This document shows, piece after piece, positions 1 to 9,331 of a stretch of DNA of 64,000 nucleotides. Source of the stretch: Ferruginibacter sp. GTDB lineage: Bacteria > Bacteroidota > Bacteroidia > Chitinophagales > Chitinophagaceae. The stretch is from NCBI GenBank assembly GCA_019638575.1, contig JAHBTN010000014.1, positions 37,542 through 101,541 on the forward strand. The letters are read 5' to 3'. The translations under genes were made by a program, and so were the position numbers. Below the pieces are notes generated by a model. That model was not told where the DNA came from, did not search any database, and worked only from the letters and a program-made list of their open reading frames with translations. Within the stretch, counting starts at the first letter, position 1, and every line of letters begins with the position of its first letter.

Positions 1-556
1 GGTTTTACTAGCCCTTGAAAGTGCTTTTAATGCTAATGCAGTATCAAAAGCTGGCGCTGTTGGCTATTGGCAAATTATGGATGATGTGGCAAAAGAATAT
101 GGTTTACGCATTGCAACTAAATCAATAGAAACAAAAGCAAAGGGAACAAAAAATACCAAAGCAAAGAAAACCATTGCCAAGTCAAAAACGCAAAGAGACG
201 ACCGCAAAAATTTTTATAAATCAACCTATGCTGCCGCCCGTTATTTAAAAGACCGAAGCCGCAACCTTGATAACGATTTACTGCTGATGGTGGCAAGCTA
301 TAACTGCGGCGTGGGAAATGTTTGGGAGGCAATGAAAAAAACCGGTAAGGACGACCCCTGCTTTTGGGATGTAAAGCAATACCTGCCATCCGAAACACAA
401 GCTTATGTGATGAACTTCATAACTCTTAATGTTATTTTTAATAACTACGAAAAATTTGAAAACAACACATTATTGTTTACACCTGTTACATTTAACCCTG
501 GCAATGTAAAAGAAGTATTAACTGAAGCGCCTGAGCTTACAACCTCCAACCAATAA
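1..556 (+). CDS. Lytic transglycosylase (SLT domain), 5'-truncated by the window edge
   Basis: The reading frame is open from base 2 and ends with TAA at 554-556, so only the C-terminal part is here. The first codons read LALESAFNANAVSKAGAVG, the hallmark of the SLT/MltD-type fold. The Glu encoded at 17-19 corresponds to the catalytic acid that cleaves the MurNAc-GlcNAc bond of peptidoglycan. The second SLT motif is also present (VASYNCGVGNV), followed by the LPSETQAYV motif that ends this domain. A Lys/Thr-rich insert sits between the motifs. No LysM domain follows in the visible part. Family assignment is firm; the substrate specificity within MltD-like enzymes is not. Confidence 0.9.
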   Translation, partial: VLLALESAFNANAVSKAGAVGYWQIMDDVAKEYGLRIATKSIETKAKGTKNTKAKKTIAKSKTQRDDRKNFYKSTYAAARYLKDRSRNLDNDLLLMVASYNCGVGNVWEAMKKTGKDDPCFWDVKQYLPSETQAYVMNFITLNVIFNNYEKFENNTLLFTPVTFNPGNVKEVLTEAPELTTSNQ

Positions 557-613
557 CCGGTTGTTTTATCTTTTTATTACAAAGTGTAATCACTGTATCA
601 CTCTTAATCGGCT

Positions 614-621
614 TACCTTTG
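614..621 (+). promoter_or_regulatory. Bacteroidota -7 promoter element TACCTTTG
   Basis: The octamer matches the Bacteroidota housekeeping consensus TAnnTTTG exactly and ends only 4 nt before the ATG of the radical SAM gene at 626. No TTG is seen at the expected -33 spacing. If active, it would give a transcript beginning at or next to the start codon. Confidence 0.55.
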
Positions 622-625
622 CTAA

Positions 626-1657
626 ATGCCTCAGTTCAACTGGAATGATAGTAAAAACCTTTTTAGCAAACTCACTTTTCGCCGTTTTGTAAATGCTGTA
701 AAAGTGTTAAGCAGTTTTTATGTAAGCCGTGTTTTAAAACGGCCTGTGCAATGGGGCTATCCTGTATCTATATCATTTGAACCTACTACCAGTTGCAATC
801 TTCGCTGCCCCGAGTGCCCAAGCGGTTTAAGGCAGTTTAGCCGGCCCACCGGCATGTTAAAAAACGATTTTTTTACAAGAACCATAGATGAAATTCACAA
901 GGAACTTTTATACCTTATCTTTTATTTCCAGGGCGAGCCTTACCTAAACCCCGATTTTTTAAAGATGGTGAAATATGCCAGTGATAAAAAAATATACACA
1001 GCCACATCAACCAACGCACATTACTTAACTGATGAAACTGCCAGGAAAACTGTTGAAAGTGGCCTCGACCGTTTAATTATCAGTATAGACGGAACTACAC
1101 AGGATGTGTACCAGCAATATCGTGTAGGCGGAAACCTTGAGAAGGTTTTAGCCGGCGCCAGGAACATTGTGAAATGGAAAAAACAACTAAAGAGCAAAAC
1201 ACCATTTGTTTTTTTCCAGTTTTTAGTGGTAAAGCCCAACCAACACCAAATAGAAGAAATTAAACAACTTGCCAAAGAAGTAGGAATAGATGAAGTGAGG
1301 TTTAAAACAGCCCAGGTGTATGATTACGAAACCGACCCTAACAAACTTATACCAACCATTGATAAATATAGCAGGTATAAAAAAAATGCTGATGGTTCTT
1401 ATTCTCCAAAAAACAAATTGGCCAACCGGTGCTGGAAACTGCAACATGCCAATGTGATTACATGGGATGGTTTGGTGGTGCCTTGTTGTTTTGATAAAGA
1501 TGCCATGCACCAATTGGGCAATTTAAAAACACAAAGTTTTAAAGAGATATGGCATAATGATAATTATAAACAGTTTCGCAGTCAATTGATGAAGAGCAGG
1601 AAAAATATTGATATTTGCGCCAACTGCAGCGAAGGTGTATCTGTATGGAAAGAATAA
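626..1657 (+). CDS. Radical SAM protein with SPASM domain
   Basis: This 343-aa protein has the radical SAM cluster motif CNLRCPEC (Cys57, Cys61, Cys64), which binds the [4Fe-4S] cluster that cleaves S-adenosylmethionine. The C-terminus carries a SPASM-type cysteine set: RCWKL, then VPCCFD, then CANCSEG. Such a domain holds auxiliary Fe-S clusters, as in peptide-modifying and anaerobic maturase enzymes. No precursor peptide or obvious substrate gene lies next to it, so the reaction is unknown. It is followed after 21 nt by an AI-2E family permease and a MarR regulator on the same strand. The start is the ATG directly behind the -7 box. Confidence 0.88.
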   Translation: MPQFNWNDSKNLFSKLTFRRFVNAVKVLSSFYVSRVLKRPVQWGYPVSISFEPTTSCNLRCPECPSGLRQFSRPTGMLKNDFFTRTIDEIHKELLYLIFYFQGEPYLNPDFLKMVKYASDKKIYTATSTNAHYLTDETARKTVESGLDRLIISIDGTTQDVYQQYRVGGNLEKVLAGARNIVKWKKQLKSKTPFVFFQFLVVKPNQHQIEEIKQLAKEVGIDEVRFKTAQVYDYETDPNKLIPTIDKYSRYKKNADGSYSPKNKLANRCWKLQHANVITWDGLVVPCCFDKDAMHQLGNLKTQSFKEIWHNDNYKQFRSQLMKSRKNIDICANCSEGVSVWKE

Positions 1658-1678
1658 AAGATAAAAATTTAAACAGCG

Positions 1679-2731
1679 ATGGCTCAACATGGTTTTAACG
1701 AAAGGCTAAGGCAAATTGTAATATTAATAATAATAGTATTAATGGCTGTATTATTAATTACGCAATTGCAGGTGTTTATTCCGGGGTTACTGGGCGGTAT
1801 TACATTGTATATATTATGCAGGTCTGTTTATTTTAAACTTATTTATAAAAGAAAATGGAAAAAAGGATGGACAGCAATTTTATTTATACTGGGCTGTATC
1901 CTTATAGTGTCCTTACCTATATATTTAAGTATAACACTGGTTTCGCCTAAAATTAGCGCCATTACTCAAAACCAGGATAAGATAATTGCCGCCATAAAAT
2001 CTGTATCAGATAAAATTGCCGAAGAAACCGGCATTGTCATCTTATTGGGCAATAGTGCGAAAACTGTTGTAGAAAAAATTACAGCTTTTTTACCGGGGGT
2101 ATTAAACAGCACCATTGTTGTTATTACCAACATCATTATGATGTTTTTTCTTTTTTATTATTTGCTGGTTAATGGCCGTGATGCAGAAAGATATTTAGCC
2201 AGGGTAATACCATTAAAAAATGAAAATGTAAACATACTTGCCAGCGAAACTAAAATGATGGTAAAGGCAAATGCCCTGGGTATTCCTGTAATAAGTATTG
2301 TACAAGGGCTTGTTGCTGCTGTGGGTTATTGGATATTTAATATTGAAGATTGGGGATTGTGGGCTTTTGTAACAGGTGTTTTTGCTTTTTTTCCATTGGT
2401 AGGCACCATGATAGTGTGGGTACCCTTGGTGATATATTTATTTGTACAGGGAAATAACTGGAGCGCCATAGGCCTAACATTATATAGTGCAATCATTACA
2501 GGTAATGTTGATTACCTGGCAAGGCTTAAACTGATGAAATATATGGGTGATGTGCATCCGTTAATTACAGTGCTGGGTGTAATTGTAGGTTTAAACCTGT
2601 TTGGTTTTATAGGCCTTATCTTTGGACCGTTACTGGTTAGTTATTTTTTAATTCTGGTGAAGATTTATATCAATGAATTTTCTGACGAGGATAACAAAGA
2701 GACAAATGTTACCAATGAAGTAAAATCTTAA
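1679..2731 (+). CDS. AI-2E family transporter (PerM-like membrane protein)
   Basis: The 350-aa protein is mostly hydrophobic. Its layout matches the AI-2E exporter/PerM family: two or three N-terminal membrane helices, a soluble stretch (about residues 85-150), then a C-terminal bundle with the family's glycine/proline-rich ending (VIVGLNLFGFIGLIFGPLL). Members export autoinducer-2 or act as Na+/H+ antiporters, and the substrate cannot be told from sequence. The MarR gene begins one base after this stop codon, so the two are co-transcribed. Confidence 0.82.
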   Translation: MAQHGFNERLRQIVILIIIVLMAVLLITQLQVFIPGLLGGITLYILCRSVYFKLIYKRKWKKGWTAILFILGCILIVSLPIYLSITLVSPKISAITQNQDKIIAAIKSVSDKIAEETGIVILLGNSAKTVVEKITAFLPGVLNSTIVVITNIIMMFFLFYYLLVNGRDAERYLARVIPLKNENVNILASETKMMVKANALGIPVISIVQGLVAAVGYWIFNIEDWGLWAFVTGVFAFFPLVGTMIVWVPLVIYLFVQGNNWSAIGLTLYSAIITGNVDYLARLKLMKYMGDVHPLITVLGVIVGLNLFGFIGLIFGPLLVSYFLILVKIYINEFSDEDNKETNVTNEVKS

Positions 2732-3199
2732 ATGATTATTATAAACATGAGTTTAGAAAAAGAAATAACACAACAAAGCTTCCGTAACGAACATCAAAAA
2801 GGCGTTATCAATATCATTTATACTTACAACTGGATTAATGAAAAGATGAAAGTTTTTTTTGATAAAGAAAACATAACGGCACAGCAATTTAACATATTGC
2901 GTATTTTACGTGGCGCCGGCAAGCCTATCTCAACCCTGCAGATACGTGAACGTATGCTGGACAAAATGAGCGACACCAGCCGTATTGTAGACAGGCTGGT
3001 ACTTAAAGGACTGGCAAAAAAAAGCATTTGTAAAGCAGATAAACGGCTGGTAGATGTAAGCATAAGTGATAAAGGATTAAAACTGCTTTCTAAACTTGAT
3101 AATTACCAGGATGATATGGATGCAGTAATGCAAAACCTTTCTGCCGCAGAAGCAAAAACCTTAAACATATTATTAGATAAAATCCGAAACAGGGAGTAA
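2732..3199 (+). CDS. MarR family transcriptional regulator
   Basis: This 155-aa protein has a winged-helix layout typical of MarR dimers. The helix-turn-helix lies around FNILRILRGAGKPISTLQI, followed by the recognition helix with DTSRIVDRLV and the wing KADKRLVDVSIS. The listed ATG directly follows the stop of the AI-2E gene. A second in-frame ATG at 2747 (MSLEKE) is an equally plausible start. Its ligand and operator are unknown; position suggests it may control the upstream permease. Confidence 0.85.
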   Translation: MIIINMSLEKEITQQSFRNEHQKGVINIIYTYNWINEKMKVFFDKENITAQQFNILRILRGAGKPISTLQIRERMLDKMSDTSRIVDRLVLKGLAKKSICKADKRLVDVSISDKGLKLLSKLDNYQDDMDAVMQNLSAAEAKTLNILLDKIRNRE

Positions 3200-3209
3200 T
3201 AAAAAATTC

Positions 3210-4415
3210 ATGAAATTTTTCTTTTCAATTTTTCTTTCAATCATCATTTGCATAATGCCCGTTTTTTCGAAAGCGCAGGCAAAGCCAGAGTTTCGTGGCG
3301 TGTGGGTAGCCACTGTTGATAATATAGATTGGCCCACAAAAGGCAATTACGATTCAGAATCACAAAAAGCAGAGTTTATCAAACTGCTTGATATGCACAA
3401 ACGCAATGGTATTAATGCTATGATAGTGCAGGTAAGGCCGGTAACCGATGCGTTTTATCCATCGCAATACGAACCCTGGAGTGAATATTTAACCGGCATA
3501 CAGGGCAAGCCACCAACTCCTTATTACGATCCACTGCAGTTTATGATAACCGAAACTCATAAACGGGGCATGGAGTTTCATGCCTGGATGAACCCTTACA
3601 GGGCTGTTTTTAAAATTGGTAAGTCTTCTATTGCAGCTACTCATATTACCCGTGTACATCCTGAGTGGTTTTTAACCTACGGCGATAAAAAGTATTTTGA
3701 CCCCGGCAATAAAGAGGTACAGGAATATTTAACCAACGTAGTAAAGGATGTTGTTAGCCGCTATGCGGTAGATGCCATCCACTTTGATGATTATTTTTAC
3801 CCGTATAAAATACCTGGTAAAGATTTTCCTGACAACAAATCATACCGGTTGTATGGTAATGGTATGAGTAAAGACGATTGGAGAAGGAGCAACACAGATT
3901 CCATCATCAGTAAATTAAGTACTGCCATAAAAAAAGAAAATCCTAAATGCCAGTTTGGTATTAGCCCCTTTGGTGTTTGGCGAAACAGCGACAAAGACCC
4001 TGTTAACGGGAGTAATACCAATGGCGCACAAACAAATTACGACGACCTGTATGCAGATATATTATTATGGTTGCGTAAAGGTTGGATTGATTATGTGGCG
4101 CCGCAGTTGTATTGGGAGTTTGGCCATAAAGTAGCACCTTACGAAGTTTTATTAAACTGGTGGAGCAAACATACCTATGGACGTAATTGCTATATAGGCC
4201 TGGGTATTTACCGTGCCAACAGCAATGCAGCCTGGAAAGACACAACACAGTTGCCTCGTATGATTGAAGCACTAAGAAACACACCCAACATACAGGGGAT
4301 GATTTTTTTCAGCAGCAAAACATTTGAAAAAAATCCTAACGGTTGGGGCGATACTTTAAGGTTAAAATATTTTAAAGACGCTGCAGCAACACCTGCAATG
4401 AACTGGATAAAATAA
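3210..4415 (+). CDS. GHL10/YddW-type family 10 glycoside hydrolase-like protein, secreted
   Basis: The 401-aa protein has an N-terminal signal peptide (MKFFFSIFLSIIICIMPVF then SKAQA). A (beta/alpha)8 domain of the GHL10 (DUF187/YddW) family follows: EFRGVWVATVDNIDWP, then MIVQVRPVTDAFYPS, then WMNPYRA and HFDDYFYPY. The acidic residues in HFDDYF are in the usual place for the active site. Family members are thought to act on peptidoglycan or other glycans. The gene begins 10 nt after the MarR stop and is probably part of the same transcript. It should act in the periplasm or on the cell surface. Confidence 0.88.
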   Translation: MKFFFSIFLSIIICIMPVFSKAQAKPEFRGVWVATVDNIDWPTKGNYDSESQKAEFIKLLDMHKRNGINAMIVQVRPVTDAFYPSQYEPWSEYLTGIQGKPPTPYYDPLQFMITETHKRGMEFHAWMNPYRAVFKIGKSSIAATHITRVHPEWFLTYGDKKYFDPGNKEVQEYLTNVVKDVVSRYAVDAIHFDDYFYPYKIPGKDFPDNKSYRLYGNGMSKDDWRRSNTDSIISKLSTAIKKENPKCQFGISPFGVWRNSDKDPVNGSNTNGAQTNYDDLYADILLWLRKGWIDYVAPQLYWEFGHKVAPYEVLLNWWSKHTYGRNCYIGLGIYRANSNAAWKDTTQLPRMIEALRNTPNIQGMIFFSSKTFEKNPNGWGDTLRLKYFKDAAATPAMNWIK

Positions 4416-4481
4416 TTTACTGCTTTATTTTTTTTGATGGTAGCTACAACTAAGGCAACTTACTCTTTTACCTAATTTATC

Positions 4482-4489
4482 TACCTTTA
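4482..4489 (+). promoter_or_regulatory. Possible -7 element TACCTTTA upstream of kdnA
   Basis: Seven of eight positions match TAnnTTTG, and the element lies 19 nt before the ATG of kdnA. No clear -33 TTG is visible at the right spacing, so this is a weak call. Confidence 0.35.
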
Positions 4490-4508
4490 CAACTTAAAAC
4501 ATTACACT

Positions 4509-5726
4509 ATGCCAGGCTACGAATTTTTTGGACAAGAAGAAAGAAGAGAAGTTAATGATGTGCTGGAAACAGGCATCATGATGCGTTATGGATTTGATGG
4601 GCCACGTAAAGGGATATGGAAGGCAAAAGAGCTGGAAGCAGCTATCTGCAATACATTTGGATGCAAACATGCACAGCTGGTAAGCAGTGGAACTGCCGCA
4701 CTAACTACTGCCATGAGTGCCCTGGGCATTGGTTATGGCGATGAAATAATTTTACCATCGTTTACATTTGTAGCAAGTTTTGAAGCCGTACTTAGTGTTG
4801 GCGCCATACCGGTTTTTGTTGATGTGGATGATACATTAACACTAAGCCCACAAGCAGTAAAAAATGCTATTACTAAAAAAACAAAATGTATAATGCCGGT
4901 ACACATGTGCGGCAGCATGGCCGATATGGATGCCTTACAGGCAATATGTAAAGAGCATAATTTGTTATTACTTGAAGATGCCTGCCAAAGCATTGGTGCA
5001 TCATACAAAGGAAAAAAACTTGGCACTATCGGTAATGCGGGAACGTTTAGTTTTGATTTTGTAAAAACCATTACCTGTGCCGAAGGTGGAGCAGTAATGA
5101 CTAACAACGAAGCTGTTTACCTGAACTGTGATGGATACAGCGATCATGGCCACGACCATAAAGGTGCCGACCGGGGCGCCGACCTTCATCCGTTTATAGG
5201 GTATAATTTCCGCATTAGCGAATTACATGCTGCTGTTGGTTTGGCTCAAATAAAAAAGCTGGATAATTTTTTATCTATCCAAAGAAAAAATCACACCGCA
5301 TTAAAGAATGCTCTTGCAACAATACCCGAAGTTTCGTTCAGGAGAATTCCTGATGAAAGCGGCGACAGTTGTACTTTCCTTAGCTGGTTTTTACCAACAG
5401 AAGAAGCTACCAAAGCCGTAGTAGCCGAATTAAAAGCACAAAATATACTTGCCGGTAATTTCTATTGGTATGTAAACAACTGGCATTACATAAAAAAGTG
5501 GGACCATCTTAAAAATACTGCAACGCTTAATGCCCTGCATCCCGATTTAAAAGCAGCCGTAATGCATCATGCTACAAAAGATTTTAGCGCAAGCGATACC
5601 ATCATGTGCCGTTGTATTTCAACCGCTATTGGATTAACCTGGACGGATGAACAATTACAAACTAAGTGTAATCAAATGGTAAATGCAATTAAGAAAGTGT
5701 TGAGTGAGCAAAAGGCCACTGCCTGA
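4509..5726 (+). CDS. kdnA: 8-amino-3,8-dideoxy-manno-octulosonate transaminase (KdnA-like)
   Basis: This 405-aa PLP enzyme belongs to the DegT/DnrJ/EryC1/StrS family. The PLP lysine lies in SFDFVKTITCAEGGA, and LEDACQSIGASYKG is the cofactor aspartate region. The N-terminus MPGYEFFGQEERREV, the block YSDHGHDHKGADRGA and the ending YWYVNNWHYIKKW resemble, from memory, KdnA of Shewanella oneidensis. KdnA aminates the 8-keto form of Kdo to give 8-amino-Kdo. Its partner oxidase (KdnB-like) and a KdsB are encoded near 37-39 kb, which supports this over a generic sugar aminotransferase. The gene stands alone, with rpoN following after a gap. Confidence 0.8.
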   Translation: MPGYEFFGQEERREVNDVLETGIMMRYGFDGPRKGIWKAKELEAAICNTFGCKHAQLVSSGTAALTTAMSALGIGYGDEIILPSFTFVASFEAVLSVGAIPVFVDVDDTLTLSPQAVKNAITKKTKCIMPVHMCGSMADMDALQAICKEHNLLLLEDACQSIGASYKGKKLGTIGNAGTFSFDFVKTITCAEGGAVMTNNEAVYLNCDGYSDHGHDHKGADRGADLHPFIGYNFRISELHAAVGLAQIKKLDNFLSIQRKNHTALKNALATIPEVSFRRIPDESGDSCTFLSWFLPTEEATKAVVAELKAQNILAGNFYWYVNNWHYIKKWDHLKNTATLNALHPDLKAAVMHHATKDFSASDTIMCRCISTAIGLTWTDEQLQTKCNQMVNAIKKVLSEQKATA

Positions 5727-5755
5727 TATAGTTCAAAATTTGAAGTATAAAAAAA

Positions 5756-6130
5756 TTAATACTGTTTTACTGCATTAGGCTTCTGCTCTAAATAATCGTT
5801 GTACTGCAACGAGCCAAGCCTAAACCTGAAAGGGATTTTTGTAGCTTTTTCAAATTGCCATTCTTTTTTACAGAAAAATCCTAAATTATTTGAATAATAA
5901 TTTTCTCCAATTGAAAATACGGGAGTGGTGTGTTCAATAACATTTGGCTTTATGAGAAAATTTAAAGCTGCTTCTTTTGGTGTAAATGCCCAATATAAAT
6001 AATCTGATTTTTTATGTAAGATTTTATTTTTTGTATAAAATAAAACCATTGAGGGGATGCTTTTTTGACAAAAAGCGGCGCTTGCCACAAAAATCGTGCA
6101 AAAAATTAAAAATTTAGCTTTTTTATACAC
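5756..6130 (-). CDS. Small exported protein of unknown function
   Basis: The 124-aa ORF starts with a convincing signal peptide (KFLIFCTIFVASAAFCQ) and a GTG start codon; no in-frame ATG precedes the signal. The mature part is about 100 residues, aromatic- and lysine-rich, with a single internal Cys. No family is recognised. It is convergent with kdnA and divergent from rpoN. The signal peptide makes a real gene likely, but nothing else supports a function. Confidence 0.55.
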   Translation of the reverse strand: MYKKAKFLIFCTIFVASAAFCQKSIPSMVLFYTKNKILHKKSDYLYWAFTPKEAALNFLIKPNVIEHTTPVFSIGENYYSNNLGFFCKKEWQFEKATKIPFRFRLGSLQYNDYLEQKPNAVKQY

Positions 6131-6224
6131 TTTACAAGCTGTTTACAATGTAAATTTACGCTGTTTCTATAGTTATAATTTATATTTTTTAATCAAAAGC
6201 CTTTATCCTTAACAGTTTTACAGC

Positions 6225-7712
6225 ATGGCCTTAAGTCAGGGATTATACCAAAAGCAACTTCAAAAATTATCGCCCCAGCAAATACAATTAATGAAACTAT
6301 TGCAGGTGCCTACTGCCCTGTTGGAGGAGCGTATTAAAGAAGAAATTGAAGAAAATCCAGCGCTTGAAGAAGCTGAAGAAGGGCACGAAACTGAGTATGA
6401 AGAAACGGCGGATGAATTTTCTGAGCCTGAAGACAGCGAAATGGAAATGGATGGCAGCGCCGAAGAATATGAGAACATTGATATCAGCGAATATGTAAGC
6501 GAAGGCGACGATGAAATAAGCGATTATAAATTAAAAGACAGTAATTATCCTGAAGTGGACGAAAACAGGGTAATACCAATTAAGGTGGAAAGGGGTTTTA
6601 ACGAGATAATGATGGAACAGCTTGATATGCTTACTTTGGATGAGCATCAAAAAAAAGTAGCCCTGCAAATTATAGGAAACCTGGATGACGACGGATACCT
6701 GCGCCGTGATTTTTCGGCCATTGTAGATGACCTTGCATTCAGGCAAAACATACAAACATCCGAAGAAGAAATTGCCGGGTTAGTACTGCAGATACAACAA
6801 TTTGACCCGCCCGGTATTGCTGCCCGTAATCTGCAGGAATGCCTCTTGCTTCAATTAGAAAGAATGAAGGATGCCGGTAAAAATGTAGATATGGCCATCC
6901 GAGTTCTTGAAAAATATTTTGATGAGTTTACAAAAAAACATTACGAGAAAATACAAAAAAGTCTTAATCTTTCTGACGATGATTTAAGAGAAATAATAAA
7001 CCAGGTAATAAAACTTAATCCTAAACCGGCAGGTAATGTAGGCGATAGCAACAAATCGGAAAGTTATATTGTACCCGATTTTTTTATTTACAATAATGCC
7101 GGCAAGTTAGAGCTAACCCTTAACAATAAGAATGCACCCGACCTGCGTATAAGCGAAGGTTACCGTGAAATGCTTAAGGAATATGACCGGGGCAGTAAAA
7201 AAGACAAGCGGCAGAAAGAAGCAGTAATCTTCATCAAACAAAAAATTGATGCAGCCAAATGGTTTATCGATGCCATCAAGCAAAGGCACAATACGCTTAT
7301 GAATACCATGGAAGCCATCATGAATTACCAGCATGATTTTTTTATATCGGGCGATGAAACAGACCTGCGGCCTATGATTTTAAAATACATTGCCGAAGCT
7401 ACCAACCTTGATATTTCAACCGTAAGCCGGGTGGCAAACAGTAAATTTGTACAAACAGAATTTGGTACATACAGGCTTAAATTTTTCTTTAGCGAGAGCC
7501 TGCAAACAGACAGTGGCGAAGAAGTAAGTACCAGGGAAGTGAAAAAAATACTGAGCGATATTATTGAAGCCGAAGATAAGAAACACCCTTACAGCGATGA
7601 ACGCCTGACTGAAATGTTGCAGGAAAAAGGATATAATATTGCCAGGCGTACTGTTGCCAAATACAGGGAACAATTAAATATTTCTGTGGCACGCTTAAGA
7701 AAAGAACTATGA
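6225..7712 (+). CDS. rpoN: RNA polymerase sigma-54 factor RpoN
   Basis: The 495-aa protein has all sigma-54 regions. The N-terminal activator-interacting part is Gln/Leu-rich (LSPQQIQLMKLLQVP). A very acidic linker spans about residues 45-105. The core-binding domain follows, then the helix-turn-helix with LDISTVSRVANSKFVQTEFG, and the C-terminal RpoN box (ARRTVAKYREQLNI) that reads the -24 promoter element. Activity would need bacterial enhancer-binding ATPases, none of which is in this window. Its ATG-TGA overlap with the next gene (4 nt) indicates co-transcription. Confidence 0.97.
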   Translation: MALSQGLYQKQLQKLSPQQIQLMKLLQVPTALLEERIKEEIEENPALEEAEEGHETEYEETADEFSEPEDSEMEMDGSAEEYENIDISEYVSEGDDEISDYKLKDSNYPEVDENRVIPIKVERGFNEIMMEQLDMLTLDEHQKKVALQIIGNLDDDGYLRRDFSAIVDDLAFRQNIQTSEEEIAGLVLQIQQFDPPGIAARNLQECLLLQLERMKDAGKNVDMAIRVLEKYFDEFTKKHYEKIQKSLNLSDDDLREIINQVIKLNPKPAGNVGDSNKSESYIVPDFFIYNNAGKLELTLNNKNAPDLRISEGYREMLKEYDRGSKKDKRQKEAVIFIKQKIDAAKWFIDAIKQRHNTLMNTMEAIMNYQHDFFISGDETDLRPMILKYIAEATNLDISTVSRVANSKFVQTEFGTYRLKFFFSESLQTDSGEEVSTREVKKILSDIIEAEDKKHPYSDERLTEMLQEKGYNIARRTVAKYREQLNISVARLRKEL

Positions 7713-8386
7713 CAGCACCTGTTACATATCAACAAACAACCGAAGAATTGCCACTGCAAAATAAGTTTATAAAGTTTTTGGCTTATTTTTTCTCGGTGGT
7801 TTTTCATCCTTTGTTTGTGCCGCTATACGTGGTGGCTTTTATAGTGTATTGCCATCCTTCGTATTTTACCGGCATCAGCAACGGCACAAAAATGCAATTG
7901 ATGCTGACCACTTTTTTGAACACGGTATTTTTTCCTGCTTTTGCAATTCTAATTATGAAAGGGCTTGGCTTTATCAAATCTGTTTTTTTACATACACAGC
8001 AAGACAGGATTGGCCCTTACCTCAGCAGTATGATTTTTTATTTTTGGATGGCCCGTGTGTTTTTTAAGTTCGATCCGCAACTTCCATTAATACTTGCCTC
8101 GTTTATGACGGCAGTTTTTTTAACTACTGCTGTTGCCTTAATTGCTAATATTTTTTATAAAATAAGCATGCATGCTATCGGCTGCGGAGGTATCATCGGC
8201 ATATTTATTATCATTATGAACGGCAACAGTATGCTGATGACATGGCCGTTGGGTATTGCTTTTCTTATAACCGGACTGGTATGTACATCCCGGCTGCTCA
8301 TCAGCAATCATACTTCAAAAGAAATATATATGGGGTTGCTTGTAGGGTTACTTTGCCAGTTTGCGGCAGCTATTGCCATATTATAA
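7709..8386 (+). CDS. Conserved multi-pass membrane protein
   Basis: The 225-aa protein has about six membrane segments. It shows the motif FFSVVFHPLFVPLY near the N-terminus and KISMHAIGCGG in the middle. The second recalls the phosphate-binding motif of PAP2-type phosphatases, but the full PAP2 signature is absent, so the function is open. The start codon overlaps the rpoN stop by 4 nt, so the two are translationally coupled. A hairpin just downstream probably ends the operon. Confidence 0.75.
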   Translation: MTAPVTYQQTTEELPLQNKFIKFLAYFFSVVFHPLFVPLYVVAFIVYCHPSYFTGISNGTKMQLMLTTFLNTVFFPAFAILIMKGLGFIKSVFLHTQQDRIGPYLSSMIFYFWMARVFFKFDPQLPLILASFMTAVFLTTAVALIANIFYKISMHAIGCGGIIGIFIIIMNGNSMLMTWPLGIAFLITGLVCTSRLLISNHTSKEIYMGLLVGLLCQFAAAIAIL

Positions 8387-8395
8387 AAATAAAAG

Positions 8396-8415
8396 GCCCC
8401 AATTTTAATTAGGGC
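8396..8415 (+). terminator. Probable terminator after the rpoN operon
   Basis: GCCC and GGGC arms continue inward through an AATT/AATT pairing with one mismatch, and the hairpin is followed by GCTTTT. It lies 10 nt after the stop of the membrane protein gene. The short T tract makes this moderate evidence. Confidence 0.5.
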
Positions 8416-8803
8416 GCTTTTCTCCTGTTGTGCCTAACAATAAAAACTTTAAAACTGTAGATGAAATATAGTTTTTACTGCAAGTATTTTTAACTGGTTA
8501 AACCAGGGATAAAAATGTAAAAGAATATATTTTTATAATGAAACTGATGCTTGAGTTGAATGTGTTACTGTTGTTTTTACAATGCATGAATTATTGTTGG
8601 GTTCGGTTTTAATATTTTGGTTTTATAAATCGTATTTTCAAAGTGTTTTATTGTAGCAAACCAATGTATTTTATAAATATTTTTATTTCGTATATGCTAT
8701 ACAGTAAAACTACTTAGCAGCCTTACTTTTTGGGAGTTTTAAAAACAACGTAAATGTTCTTTAATTAACAAAAAAGCTAATGCTATCGACTTTTATAAAG
8801 TTT
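8416..8803. other. Non-coding AT-rich gap before the pigment region
   Basis: I see no credible ORF, RNA gene or repeat here. The longest forward ATG ORF I read (from 8538) encodes only 24 residues and has no family features. The 3' end leads into the -7 box at 8804. Confidence 0.5.
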
Positions 8804-8811
8804 TATCTTTG
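8804..8811 (+). promoter_or_regulatory. Bacteroidota -7 promoter element TATCTTTG
   Basis: An exact match to TAnnTTTG lying 8 nt before the ATG at 8820. No TTG was found at the usual -33 spacing. It predicts a transcript with almost no leader. Confidence 0.5.
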
Positions 8812-8819
8812 CTATATCA

Positions 8820-9314
8820 ATGAATCGCAAATCATTTATGAAAATATTTTTTAACGTACTGTTTTTGTTGATGGTTTTTATAAGCCACGCAAATTCAACA
8901 CAAGCCGGTTTTGACAAACAGGCATTTTATAATGCAATGTCTGCAAACAACCTGGATGAGATAAATACAATGCTTGAATTGGTGAAATCATCGGGGCTTG
9001 ATGAAAAAGGTGCATACGAAGGGGCTTTATTGATGAAGAAAGCAGGACTGGTATCTAAAGCAAAAGAAAAATTAAGCTTATTTAAAACCGGCCGTACTAA
9101 GCTTGAATCTGCCATTAAAAATAATAATAACAACATCGAGTTTATTTTTCTTCGGCTTATCATCCAGGAGCATGCCCCCAAAATGGTAAAATATAATGGT
9201 AATATTGAAAATGATTGCGAGTTAATTCGTAACCATTATAAAAGCCTTCCATCGGTTGTACAAAAAGCCATCCTGGACTACAGCAAAAAATCAAAAGTTT
9301 TAAAAACGCTATAG
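8820..9314 (+). CDS. Exported protein of unknown function at the edge of the pigment cluster
   Basis: The 164-aa protein has an N-terminal signal peptide (FFNVLFLLMVFISHANS) followed by a helical domain of about 135 residues with an Asn run (NNNNN) in the middle. The pattern of short helices recalls secreted helical proteins, but I do not recognise a family. An alternative ATG at 8838 would shorten the signal peptide N-region. It is followed closely by darA and may be transcribed into it, although darA has its own -7 box. Confidence 0.6.
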   Translation: MNRKSFMKIFFNVLFLLMVFISHANSTQAGFDKQAFYNAMSANNLDEINTMLELVKSSGLDEKGAYEGALLMKKAGLVSKAKEKLSLFKTGRTKLESAIKNNNNNIEFIFLRLIIQEHAPKMVKYNGNIENDCELIRNHYKSLPSVVQKAILDYSKKSKVLKTL

Positions 9315-9317
9315 CCT

Positions 9318-9325
9318 TAACTTTG
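9318..9325 (+). promoter_or_regulatory. Bacteroidota -7 promoter element TAACTTTG before darA
   Basis: An exact TAnnTTTG match that ends 6 nt before the ATG at 9332. The TTG inside it (9323) is in frame with the gene and could be mistaken for a start codon. The ATG is the better choice. Confidence 0.55.
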
Positions 9326-9331
9326 TACAGC

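Noticed and set aside
9323-9331. TTG start for darA
   Set aside because: The TTG is part of the TAACTTTG promoter box; the ATG at 9332 gives the normal N-terminus.
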